Assembly: GCA_021799915.1 (NCBI GenBank)
Contig: JAJYZN010000009.1
Coordinates: forward strand, 1-29,000
DNA: 29,000 bases
Reading direction: 5' to 3'
DNA from: Actinomycetes bacterium
GTDB taxonomy: Bacteria > Actinomycetota > Acidimicrobiia > Acidimicrobiales > RAAP-2
Position 1 is the first letter of the stretch, and the number at the start of each line of letters is the position of its first letter. This document shows positions 7,963 through 15,223 of this stretch, piece after piece. The notes under the pieces are model-generated. The model was not told where the DNA came from. It worked only from the letters and a program-made list of their open reading frames with translations, and searched no databases. Position numbers and translations under genes: made by a program.

Positions 7963-9549
7963 TCACGCCGGTCCCGAAGCGGTCCCCGGGCCTCCGAGGT
8001 AGATGAATCCCGAGGCCTCGTCTCGGTGGGCGACCCCGGCCGCCGCCAGCGCGACGCCCCAGTCTCCGGGACAGTGTTCAGCCGTCTCTTCCATACCGTG
8101 GTCGGCGACGAGGAAGAACGTCGTTCGATCCAATACCCCGCGGCGATCCACGGCAGCGATGAGTTGGCCCAATCGAGCGTCGGTGTCCTTGAGCGCGGCC
8201 TGGGCAATCTCTGAATGGGGACCGCCATGGTGGAAGGCCGCGTCAGTGACCGAGAAGCTGACCCACGTGAACGTGGGCAGCGGGTACTTCACGCCCAGGT
8301 GGTCCCCGCCCCAGATCGACGTCGCCTGGCGGAGCGCGCTGGCGTCTACGAGCGATCCCCACCGGAACTCTTCGGACTCGGCCATCCATCTCTCGTCGGC
8401 GAGAGGAAGGGGGTCGGGCATGCCCTCCATCAGACGTCTCACCTGACCTCGCCTCATCAGTTCCATGGTGGAGTAGTCGCTGCCGCGGTCGGCCGGCTCG
8501 TTGATCGAGACGGTGAGTGCGCCGGGGCGGAGGCGGTGCACGGACTCGTGGATCGTCTCGATACCGGAGAACAGCCACTGCATGGACTCCTGCCACGTGG
8601 CTGGTGATTCCGTCACCACTTGCCGGTCCGTCGCCCGATCGAACCACGCGTTATGGAGGACGCCGTGATGGCCCGGATGGCATCCGGTGTGAAGGCTGGT
8701 GTGGTTCGCCAGCGTTACCGTGGGAAGGGAGGCGATCGCCCCGTGGGCGAGCGCCGTACCGTGGTCGACGAGCCAGCCGACGTTGGGCATCGTTCCGTCG
8801 ACAGCCGCGTGGTACAAGACGTTGGCATTGGCGCCGTCCATGAGGACCACGACGACATGATCCGGGACTCCGGTGGCCGGGTCGAGCAACGGGAAGATCA
8901 CCCGGCCGTCCTGACGGGCCAAGCGGACTTCGCCATTGGATTGACCCGTCGGACCGGTACCGACGCCGGGCTGGGCGCCAAGCAGCGACAGGATCGTGGG
9001 GGCCACGTCGACCACCCGGCACCACCCGTCGACCAGACCCCGACGAGCGATACCCGGACCTGCGGCCACCAGGGGGGCACGAGACTGGACCACGTCCAAC
9101 GATCCGTGCTCGCCGCGGTGGGAGGTGGGGCGGTGGGCAGCGGTGTGAAGCACGCACAGGTCGGGTGCACAAGGGTGGTCGAACAGCTGGGCGATCCGCT
9201 CGAACGCCAGGGGGTAGCTGTTACCCTGCCGGCGCGGCTGCCGGTTGGCCAGCTCGACGGACAGAGGTGAGAGCCACGTGGGGTCTTGCAGCTCGAGCGG
9301 GTTCCTCCCCGTGACCGCGGTGACTACGTACCGCATGTCGCCACTGATGTCGGTGGGATCGGGGATCCGTGCGAAGCTGACGGCGCCGTCGACCGCCCGG
9401 ACCTCGTAGGTCCCCGGCGAGGGAGAGAACGCGACCATCTCGACCATCGGCTCCAGCTCTGGCGAGCAGAGAACGTCGAGCGCACGATCGCGCTCGCTGG
9501 ATCGCCCCGTTACCTCGCTCGGTGGCTCACGCCGGTCACGCCCAGGCAT
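7963..9549 (-). CDS. Alkaline phosphatase superfamily (type I phosphodiesterase/nucleotide pyrophosphatase-like), permuted motif order
   Basis: 528 residues from ATG 9549; the ribosome site is weak and the start could lie a little inside. Motifs of the metal-dependent phosphatase/phosphodiesterase superfamily are clear: VVVLMDGANAN (first metal Asp, D238), PTVTLANHTS (276-285, Thr nucleophile), TDAAFHH (D436, H440) and VADHGM (D483, H484). The final elements of the fold, normally C-terminal, occur at the N-terminus instead: GEHGS (146-150, candidate metal His H149), then APLVAAGPGI and VDVAPTILSLLG (180-191). The last segment after VADHGM is short, about 45 residues. I infer a circular permutation or rearrangement. 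No signal peptide is evident, so it is probably cytoplasmic. Substrate unknown; hydrolysis of a phosphoester or nucleotide pyrophosphate is the family expectation. It is first in an operon with the thiolase-like gene. Confidence 0.9.
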   Translation of the reverse strand: MPGRDRREPPSEVTGRSSERDRALDVLCSPELEPMVEMVAFSPSPGTYEVRAVDGAVSFARIPDPTDISGDMRYVVTAVTGRNPLELQDPTWLSPLSVELANRQPRRQGNSYPLAFERIAQLFDHPCAPDLCVLHTAAHRPTSHRGEHGSLDVVQSRAPLVAAGPGIARRGLVDGWCRVVDVAPTILSLLGAQPGVGTGPTGQSNGEVRLARQDGRVIFPLLDPATGVPDHVVVVLMDGANANVLYHAAVDGTMPNVGWLVDHGTALAHGAIASLPTVTLANHTSLHTGCHPGHHGVLHNAWFDRATDRQVVTESPATWQESMQWLFSGIETIHESVHRLRPGALTVSINEPADRGSDYSTMELMRRGQVRRLMEGMPDPLPLADERWMAESEEFRWGSLVDASALRQATSIWGGDHLGVKYPLPTFTWVSFSVTDAAFHHGGPHSEIAQAALKDTDARLGQLIAAVDRRGVLDRTTFFLVADHGMEETAEHCPGDWGVALAAAGVAHRDEASGFIYLGGPGTASGPA

Positions 9550-9617
9550 GGGGAGCAGGCGTCGAGGTGAATCCGGTCACGGCCGAATCGTAGATCCCCG
9601 GATCCCCGAGGTCCGTC

Positions 9618-9623
9618 TAGCAT
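9618..9623 (+). promoter_or_regulatory. Possible -10 element of a leaderless transcript
   Basis: TAGCAT ends six bases before the GTG start at 9630, the spacing expected when transcription starts at the first codon. No ribosome site is visible upstream of that start, which agrees with leaderless expression common in actinobacteria. No -35 match is seen. Confidence 0.4.
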
Positions 9624-9629
9624 CTGGCG

Positions 9630-10472
9630 GTGGTCAAGTATCCTGAGCACGGCGAGGCGCTCTCGGACTTCACTTGCACGAGGACAACATTCCTCGGCAA
9701 GACGCGTGCCGTGTACCGAATGGGAGCTGGGCCCGCGGTGATCGTCATGGCCGAAGTCCCTGGGATCACGCCCAAAGTTGCCGACTTCGCTCGCAAGGTG
9801 GCGGGCCTGGGTTGTACGGCGGTCATGCCACACCTCTTCGGTCGGCCCGGTGAGCCTCCCTCCAAAGAGGCCATCGCCAAGACGATGGGCCCCGTGTGCA
9901 TCTCTCGCGAGTTCACTGTCCTGGCTACGCGTCGGACGAGCCCGGTGATCGCGTGGTTGCGCGAGTTGGCGCGTCAAGAACATGGGCGATGTGGCGGGCC
10001 GGGGGTCGGGGCCGTGGGTATGTGCCTGACCGGCGGGTTCGCGCTGGCGATGATGGTCGACGACGCGGTCGTGGCTCCGGTCTTGAGCCAGCCTTCCCTT
10101 CCGTTCCCGGTATCACGGCGGCACCGGGCCGACCTGGGTATCTCGGACTCCGACTTGACGAGGGTGAAAGAACGGGTGGCCGACGGAACCTGCGTGCTGG
10201 GGCTGAGGTTCAGCCACGATCCGTTCTGCTTCGCCGAACGCTTTGACCGTCTTCGTGCCGAGCTGGGGGACGGCTTCGTGGCCGTCGAGATCGACTCGTC
10301 ACCCGGGAACCCATTCGGGCACCCCCGCCAGGCCCATTCGGTCTTGACCGAGCACCTCGACGATCGACCTGGAACTCCCACTCGGGCAGCACTGGACACC
10401 GTGTTGGACTTCTTCACCGATCGCCTGGTGGGCGGTGGGGACGGCACCGATCGACTCCCGATGCACGACTGA
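9630..10472 (+). CDS. Dienelactone hydrolase family protein
   Basis: 280 residues from GTG 9630. An alpha/beta-hydrolase of the dienelactone hydrolase type, in which a cysteine nucleophile attacks an ester or lactone carbonyl. The family elements are visible: E42 in MAEVPGI (the Glu that activates the cysteine in the characterised enzyme), nucleophile elbow GMCLTGG with C132, D197 in FSHDP and H236 in QAHSV, giving a plausible Cys-Asp-His triad. Length is slightly above the typical 230-250 residues, with an extra N-terminal 25. No signal peptide, so cytoplasmic. It stands alone between a divergent operon and a tandem repeat that starts at its stop codon. True substrate unknown; many family members are not involved in chlorocatechol degradation. 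Confidence 0.9.
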   Translation: MVKYPEHGEALSDFTCTRTTFLGKTRAVYRMGAGPAVIVMAEVPGITPKVADFARKVAGLGCTAVMPHLFGRPGEPPSKEAIAKTMGPVCISREFTVLATRRTSPVIAWLRELARQEHGRCGGPGVGAVGMCLTGGFALAMMVDDAVVAPVLSQPSLPFPVSRRHRADLGISDSDLTRVKERVADGTCVLGLRFSHDPFCFAERFDRLRAELGDGFVAVEIDSSPGNPFGHPRQAHSVLTEHLDDRPGTPTRAALDTVLDFFTDRLVGGGDGTDRLPMHD

Positions 10473-10537
10473 CCGCTCGGCCAGCGTGACCGCTCGGCCG
10501 GCGTGAGCGCTCGGACGGCGTGAGCGCTCGGACGGGG
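10470..10537 (+). repeat. Four tandem copies of a 17-bp unit
   Basis: Units begin at 10470, 10487, 10504 and 10521: TGACCGCTCGGCCAGCG, TGACCGCTCGGCCGGCG, TGAGCGCTCGGACGGCG, TGAGCGCTCGGACGGGG. The first TGA is the stop codon of the DLH-like gene. As 17 is not a multiple of three, the TGAs fall in all three plus-strand frames. Confidence 0.9.
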
Positions 10538-10550
10538 ACTGCGAGCGTGG

Positions 10551-10571
10551 CTGCCATTACAGCCATGGCAG
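10551..10571. promoter_or_regulatory. Inverted repeat upstream of the amidase-like gene
   Basis: CTGCCAT-TACAGCC-ATGGCAG is a perfect 7-7-7 inverted repeat about 110 bases before the ATG at 10680. It could be an operator for a dimeric repressor or a weak terminator of the upstream gene; there is no T tract. Confidence 0.35.
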
Positions 10572-10679
10572 TGGCGATTACCCTCAGGACCCAAGAGATC
10601 GCGATGCGAGATCATTGCGCCCGAAGTGCAGCCAGTGTGCTGGCCGTTCCCAGAACGGGGTGGCCGAAGCATCATCGAC

Positions 10680-11981
10680 ATGACCCCCACTGAACCTCCT
10701 ACAGACGACAGCCCAGAATCGGAACCCCCGCCGGCGTTTGAAGACGACTGGCCTCGTCCTGACCCTGTGGATTGGTCACCGCATCCGACCGAGAACTCCG
10801 CGGACGAGCCCTTCGGTGACGCCGTCGACGGCCCCGGTGAGCAAACCGTCCGCCGACCACCCGCACCCGACATGTCGCCGAGGGTGTCGCAGAGCCATCC
10901 GGCGCGGTCCTCGCACCGTCCCCCGCCTGGTCCCGGCTCCCACGGTGGGACGGCACGTACCCGAGCACTTGCTGCCATCGTTGCCGTCGCGGCGCTTGTC
11001 GCGGTGGTGCTCCTCCTGGCCACCTCGGGGTCCGGATCCCACAATGGTTCAGAGCCGGTGACGAGGAAGGCTGCCAAGGCGGTGGCTCCGAGTGGCGAAG
11101 CCCACAGCACTTCGGTGCATGTCGACGGTGGGACCGAGGTCGATCCGGCATACTTCGCCACAGGCTCCTGCGTGGCCTTCCCACCCACCTCTGGGAACCG
11201 GCACGAGACGGTGTTCGTCGACGCCGGTCATGGAGGAATCGATCCGGGCGCCGTCGGCACCACTCAGACAGGCCAGACGATCTACGAGGCTGATCAGACC
11301 CTCCCGGTGGAGTTGGAGATCATGAAGCTGCTCCGGGCCAAAGGATACCGAGTCGTGGTATCGAGAACCGGGGCGTCCACGGTCATCCGACCTCAGCCCG
11401 GTGACGTGACAGGTGGCGTGTTCACGATCAAAGGAGCTCACGACGACGTGGCAGCACGTGATGTCTGCGCCAACATGGCGAAGGCCAACGTGCTCGTTGG
11501 GATCTACTTCGACGCGGGGACATCTCCCACAGATGCCGGGAGCATCTCGGCTTACGACGCCACAAGACCGTTCTCTGCTGACAACCAGAGGTTGGCGACC
11601 CTTCTCCAGGCAGATGTACTGGCCCAGTTCACCGACCATGGGTGGAGCATCCCGAACGACGGTGTCCAGACCGACGACAGCCTGGGTGGACCTCCGCTCA
11701 CAACAGCAGCCGGGAGCTATAGCCACTTGCTCTTGTTGGGCCCTGCCGACCCTGGATACTTCTCCACCCCATCTCTCATGCCCGGTGCCCTCATCGAACC
11801 GCTCTTCATCACCGATCCCTATGAGGGGACCATTGCCGCCAGCACAGCGGGACACCAGGCCATAGCCACGGGAATGGCTCAGGCGGTTGAACAGTACTTT
11901 CAGGAGATCCCGACACCGACCGGCTCGTCATCGAGCAAGCGCAAGACGACGACCGCTACTTCTGGCCAGCCCAAGCACTAG
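10680..11981 (+). CDS. Membrane-anchored N-acetylmuramoyl-L-alanine amidase (Amidase_3) family protein with altered zinc site
   Basis: 433 residues from ATG 10680; an in-frame GTG at 10626 is possible but its extra residues look non-coding. Residues 1-94 are cytoplasmic, acidic and proline-rich; 96-115 form a single membrane anchor (ALAAIVAVAALVAVVLLLA); the rest lies outside. The Amidase_3 domain begins with VFVDAGHGGIDPGAVG (zinc ligand H184), then E203 in YEADQTLPVE, and ends with the region around E373 in MPGALIEPLFITDP, matching the catalytic Glu. The family would cleave the amide between MurNAc and L-alanine in peptidoglycan. The third zinc ligand, normally His in SIHxN, is Tyr (Y276) in VGIYFDAGTS, and the Asn is Asp. 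Activity may be lost or altered. The C-terminal tail is a Ser/Thr/Lys-rich stretch. Confidence 0.9.
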   Translation: MTPTEPPTDDSPESEPPPAFEDDWPRPDPVDWSPHPTENSADEPFGDAVDGPGEQTVRRPPAPDMSPRVSQSHPARSSHRPPPGPGSHGGTARTRALAAIVAVAALVAVVLLLATSGSGSHNGSEPVTRKAAKAVAPSGEAHSTSVHVDGGTEVDPAYFATGSCVAFPPTSGNRHETVFVDAGHGGIDPGAVGTTQTGQTIYEADQTLPVELEIMKLLRAKGYRVVVSRTGASTVIRPQPGDVTGGVFTIKGAHDDVAARDVCANMAKANVLVGIYFDAGTSPTDAGSISAYDATRPFSADNQRLATLLQADVLAQFTDHGWSIPNDGVQTDDSLGGPPLTTAAGSYSHLLLLGPADPGYFSTPSLMPGALIEPLFITDPYEGTIAASTAGHQAIATGMAQAVEQYFQEIPTPTGSSSSKRKTTTATSGQPKH

Positions 11982-12018
11982 ACGTATCCGGTGGGCCAAG
12001 GGTCGAAGCTCGGCGTTT

Positions 12019-12051
12019 CTTAGCCTCCACTTACCTTGGTCTTAGCTCCGA
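12019..12051 (+). promoter_or_regulatory. Three 11-bp-spaced direct repeats before the ApbE-like gene
   Basis: CTTAGCCTCCA, CTTACCTTGGT and CTTAGCTCCGA start at 12019, 12030 and 12041, exactly 11 bases apart. Direct repeats at 11-bp spacing are the usual target of OmpR/PhoB-type winged-helix response regulators. A possible -10 (GACGAT, 12056-12061) sits six bases before the ATG at 12068, so the boxes would overlap the -35 region as for an activator. Confidence 0.5.
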
Positions 12052-12067
12052 ACGCGACGATCATGCA

Positions 12068-13117
12068 ATGAAGCCGAGTGAGCAGTCCGATGTCGGTCTG
12101 TCAGCAAGACGTATGCCCAGAAGAGTGCTCGGGGGCACCCCGAACGGGCACTCGCCGGCATTCTGTCGGTGGTCAGCATGGGGGACCACAGTGCTCGTGG
12201 GTGTCACCGCTGGGCGACACCTCAGCCGGGCACGAGCGTTGGTGCAGATGGAGATCCAGGCCATGGATGTGACCTGTGCCCGATTTTCGAGTACTTCGGA
12301 GCTCACGAAGGTGAACCGGTCCGGCGGCAAGTGGGTGCCGATCAGCTCGCTTCTCGGTAGTGTCATTGATGTCGCCATCGGCGCTGCCGAGTACACGGGT
12401 GGCGCTGTCGACCCCACCACCCCCCGGATGTTCGAAGTGCTGGGCACCCATCCCGAGCACGAACGCTGGTCCCGAAGCGACCGGCAGGTGCCGCTCGGGG
12501 CACCTGCCGCGCCGGCCGGCCGCTGGCGCACAGTGGATCGGCATCCATCGGGACGCGCCGTCCGATTGGGACCCGGGGTGCACATGGATCTGGATGTGAT
12601 CGCTTCGGCACTCTGCGTCGACCGTGCTGCGGCCAGGGTGGTGGAGGAGCTGGGGGGAGGTGCGATGGTGCGGGTGGGCAGAAACGTCGTCGCAGCAGGC
12701 GCCGCCCCAGATGGAAGTTGGCGCGTGGGAGTGGTCGACGGGGCTCAGGTGGGTAGCCGAATCGACGAATGCGTGGTCGTGCTGCGGACTGGAGGGTTGG
12801 CGCAGGCTGGCCCGTTGGCTGCTGCACCACGGCGCCCGTCCTCCGGGCTCGGCGGTACCAACGGAGCCAGAGTCCCCTCGCCACCCACCCGGACGTGGCG
12901 GGCGGTGACGGCCGTCGCGCCATCGTGCCTTGATGCCCGCGTGGCTGCCGACGCTTCCGTCGTATGGGGTGATCGGGCGGTTTCCCGGCTGGCCCAGATG
13001 GGGGTGGCGGCACGGCTAGTGGGGCACCACGACGAGGTGGTGGAGCTTGGAGCCTGGCCAGGTACGACGAAGCTCGGCGATGGTGGGACCCGCGCAATCA
13101 CACGAGCGACGGCCTGA
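12068..13117 (+). CDS. Divergent ApbE-like (FAD:protein FMN transferase family) protein
   Basis: 349 residues from ATG 12068 with no ribosome site, possibly leaderless. ApbE proteins move FMN from FAD to a Thr of flavoprotein targets outside or inside the membrane. The fold markers are visible: WSAWGTTVLVGVT (35-47), CARFSSTSELTKVN (70-83), PISSLLGSVIDVAIGAAEYTGGAVDPT (91-117), DGSWRVGVVDG (215-225) and TAVAPSCLDARVAADASVVWG (281-301). Several residues that are nearly invariant in active enzymes are changed: the DLGGIAKGYAVDRA segment reads MDLDVIASALCVDRA (173-187), the GGD loop reads GRN (204-206), and the Thr of the C-terminal DALAT motif is not present. No signal peptide or lipobox. It ends exactly at the stop of the convergent gene. 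It may be a degenerate or neofunctionalised ApbE relative. Confidence 0.82.
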   Translation: MKPSEQSDVGLSARRMPRRVLGGTPNGHSPAFCRWSAWGTTVLVGVTAGRHLSRARALVQMEIQAMDVTCARFSSTSELTKVNRSGGKWVPISSLLGSVIDVAIGAAEYTGGAVDPTTPRMFEVLGTHPEHERWSRSDRQVPLGAPAAPAGRWRTVDRHPSGRAVRLGPGVHMDLDVIASALCVDRAAARVVEELGGGAMVRVGRNVVAAGAAPDGSWRVGVVDGAQVGSRIDECVVVLRTGGLAQAGPLAAAPRRPSSGLGGTNGARVPSPPTRTWRAVTAVAPSCLDARVAADASVVWGDRAVSRLAQMGVAARLVGHHDEVVELGAWPGTTKLGDGGTRAITRATA

Positions 13118-13903
13118 TCACTGGGCGTCGGGCTCGGCTGCCCGGCTGAGTCGGTCGCTCTCAGATGAGCACAAAAGCTCCCAACCGGTGCGGAGGCGGG
13201 TCTGAGCATCCATGATCGACCCGAAGGTCGGCTGACTCCTGGTCCGATTCGCTGCGAGGAGGTGGTCGAGGGCATCGACACCGGGCGTGCCGGTGACGAC
13301 GTTCCCCTGGCGGCGGGCCCATTCTGCGAGCGTGCGGCCGGCATCGGTGCCGTCGACCGTCCAAACCACCACCCGGCGCGGGTGGCCGATGATACGCACG
13401 AGCACCTGGCCCATCGCACGTGTCCTCCCCTGCATTTTGTACTCGGAGGCTGAGGGAAGCAGCCGACGAGAAAGGACGGTGCGCACGGCAGCCACGAGCA
13501 CCCAGGCAAGCAAGGCGAGCGGGAGCCACGGCACGATCCAGTGCAGGAGACGCTGGCCGATAGCTGTAGCCGTCCCGAGGTGTGCGAAGCCCAAGCCGCG
13601 GGGGAACGTCCCGAGGAGGACGTGGGTGTGGGCGCCGGCCGGCGTCTCGACGAATCGAACGGCGCCCGGAGAGACTTCGGCGGTGACGCGGCCTCCAGTT
13701 CGCACCTTGGAGATGAGGATTTTCGGGACCGCGGCTCCCGCGTAGCGCTTCACCTCGGTCTCGTGGTCAGCCATGTAGTGCCAGGCGGCAATGGCGAGCG
13801 CGCCGGCCACGAGTTGGCCGGCCAGTCCAGAGCGCAGGTATTGGCCGGTGCGTCGGGCGCCGTAGTCGAGGTAGTTGGTCACCGCCCAACCGTTCCGTGT
13901 CAC
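13118..13903 (-). CDS. Unrecognised two-span membrane protein
   Basis: 261 residues from GTG 13903; GTG 13882 is an alternative seven codons in. I do not recognise a family. Two hydrophobic segments are seen, about 27-46 (GLAGQLVAGALAIAAWHYMA) and 119-143 (LLHWIVPWLPLALLAWVLVAA), separated by about 70 residues that would lie outside. After the second span comes a basic stretch and a soluble C-terminal domain of about 110 residues containing VLVRIIGHPRRVVVWTVDGT and GTPGVDALDHLL, probably cytoplasmic. Its stop codon abuts that of the convergent ApbE-like gene (TGATCA at 13115-13120). It is divergent from the coiled-coil gene at 14011, with about 107 bases between. No function can be given. Confidence 0.8.
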   Translation of the reverse strand: MTRNGWAVTNYLDYGARRTGQYLRSGLAGQLVAGALAIAAWHYMADHETEVKRYAGAAVPKILISKVRTGGRVTAEVSPGAVRFVETPAGAHTHVLLGTFPRGLGFAHLGTATAIGQRLLHWIVPWLPLALLAWVLVAAVRTVLSRRLLPSASEYKMQGRTRAMGQVLVRIIGHPRRVVVWTVDGTDAGRTLAEWARRQGNVVTGTPGVDALDHLLAANRTRSQPTFGSIMDAQTRLRTGWELLCSSESDRLSRAAEPDAQ

Positions 13904-14010
13904 GGACGCGGTCTCGTGGTCGAGGGTGCTCGGTCGACAGATTGCGGGCGTATCGGGAGGGAAAGCCCTGGCAGGTGACCGAGGGGTACAATGAGCAAAG
14001 GAGTGCGGAG

Positions 14011-14475
14011 ATGACGGCTGCGGTGTGGACGATGATCGGGGTCGTGGTCGCCGGGGGTATTGGTGCCTTCGGTATCTTGCACACGCGCATGGACGCCGGG
14101 TTCAAGGGTCTGCGGGACGAGATGAAGGCCGAGATCTCCGGCCTGCGGACCGAGGTGAAGAGCGACACGGTGGGCCTTAGGAACGAATTGAAGGGCGATA
14201 TGGTCGTTCTGCGGGACGAGATGACGGGCGGCATGGCGAACGTGCAGACCGAGCTGAAAGCCAATATGGCCTCGTTGGAAATGCGCATGGACCGGCGTTT
14301 CACCTCGATCGACAACCGCTTCACCTCGATCGACCGGCACTTCGAGATCGTCGACGACAAGCTGGATGGCCTGCAGAAGGATCTCTCGATCGTCCGGGCC
14401 GACGTGGGCGAGTTGAAGGGCAAGGTCGTCTCGCTCTCGACGCGCGTCGCGGTCTTGGAGCGCAGCCCGGCCTGA
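14011..14475 (+). CDS. Membrane-anchored coiled-coil protein with hendecad then heptad repeats
   Basis: 154 residues from ATG 14011, chosen because AAGGAG lies seven bases upstream; the frame is open earlier but those residues look non-coding. Residues 3-23 form one N-terminal membrane segment (AAVWTMIGVVVAGGIGAFGIL). From residue 33 the chain is a regular coiled coil: six 11-residue units to residue 98 (GLRDEMKAEIS, GLRTEVKSDTV, GLRNELKGDMV, VLRDEMTGGMA, NVQTELKANMA, SLEMRMDRRFT), then eight 7-residue units filling 99-154 exactly (SIDNRFT, SIDRHFE, IVDDKLD, GLQKDLS, IVRADVG, ELKGKVV, SLSTRVA, VLERSPA). The hydrophobic positions are kept throughout. Such proteins form oligomeric stalks or tethers; no specific role can be assigned. 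It is convergent with the surface-protein cluster, only 11 bases away. Confidence 0.85.
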   Translation: MTAAVWTMIGVVVAGGIGAFGILHTRMDAGFKGLRDEMKAEISGLRTEVKSDTVGLRNELKGDMVVLRDEMTGGMANVQTELKANMASLEMRMDRRFTSIDNRFTSIDRHFEIVDDKLDGLQKDLSIVRADVGELKGKVVSLSTRVAVLERSPA

Positions 14476-14486
14476 CCAACGCGGGG

Positions 14487-15223
14487 TCACCCGGCCCCCA
14501 GGAACGGTGCGTGGAAGGCATAGACCCCGCCCCCTGCTCCGATCAGCCAGTAGCCGCCGGTGGCAGTGTCCTCGGCCATGCCCATGATCGGCGCCGGGAG
14601 CGGCTGGCCGCCCATCGAGCCGTAGAAGGGGGCGCCGAAGCTGAAGATCCCCCCGTCGGAGGCGACGAAGCGATACCCGGTTCCCGAGGGCATTACCGAC
14701 ATGCCGTTCACCGGGGCATTCAGATGCAAGGAGCCGGTGGATCCAAAGAAAGGTGCGCCGAAGCTGAAGATCCCTCCGTCGGTCGCCACCTCCCAGTAGC
14801 CGCCGGTGCTCGGATCTGCGGCGATGCCGACGACGGGCGCGTTCAAGGACTTGCTCCCCATTGAGCCGGAGAAGCGTGCCGCTCCGAAGCTGAACACCCC
14901 GCCGTCAGCAGCCACCAGCCAGTAGCCCTTGCCTGTGGGGGTGGGTGCCATTCCGACCACAGGGGCGTTGAGCGGCTTGCCGCCCATCGATCCGTAGAAG
15001 TAGGCGTCCCCGAACGAGAAGGTCCCGCCGTCTTGGGCCACCAGCCAGTAGCCCCCACCCGTCGGAGTAGCCACGATGTGGGAGATCGGCGCGTTCAAGG
15101 AGTGGTCCAGCATCGAGCCGTAGAAGGCCGCAGTCCCGAAGTCCTCGACGGCGCCTCGAGCTGTCGTGAGCCAGTAGCCGTTGCCTGTCGGGGTGGCAGC
15201 CATGCCGACTACGGGGGACGAGA
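14487..15223 (-). repeat. Six 41-42-residue in-frame repeats of the CAP-like protein
   Basis: The DNA repeats with periods of 126, 126, 126, 123 and 123 bases. Units share GYW, DGG, FSFG and a closing GS.G...L; the last unit ends the protein and is degenerate (YAFH for FSFG). Confidence 0.85.

Noticed and set aside
7950..8228. 93-residue N-terminal extension of the thiolase-like protein
   Set aside because: It lies inside the upstream gene in another frame; GTG 7949 has a strong ribosome site and family-like start.
10470..10537. CRISPR array
   Set aside because: Units are contiguous 17-mers without spacers, and there are no cas genes.
12019..12051. IdeR/DtxR iron box
   Set aside because: The sequence lacks the palindromic TTAGGTTAGCCTAACCTAA form; the 11-base direct spacing fits better with OmpR-type sites.
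13987..13992. TACAAT as a -10 box for the coiled-coil gene
   Set aside because: No -35 match at 16-18 bases and the start point would fall inside the ribosome site.
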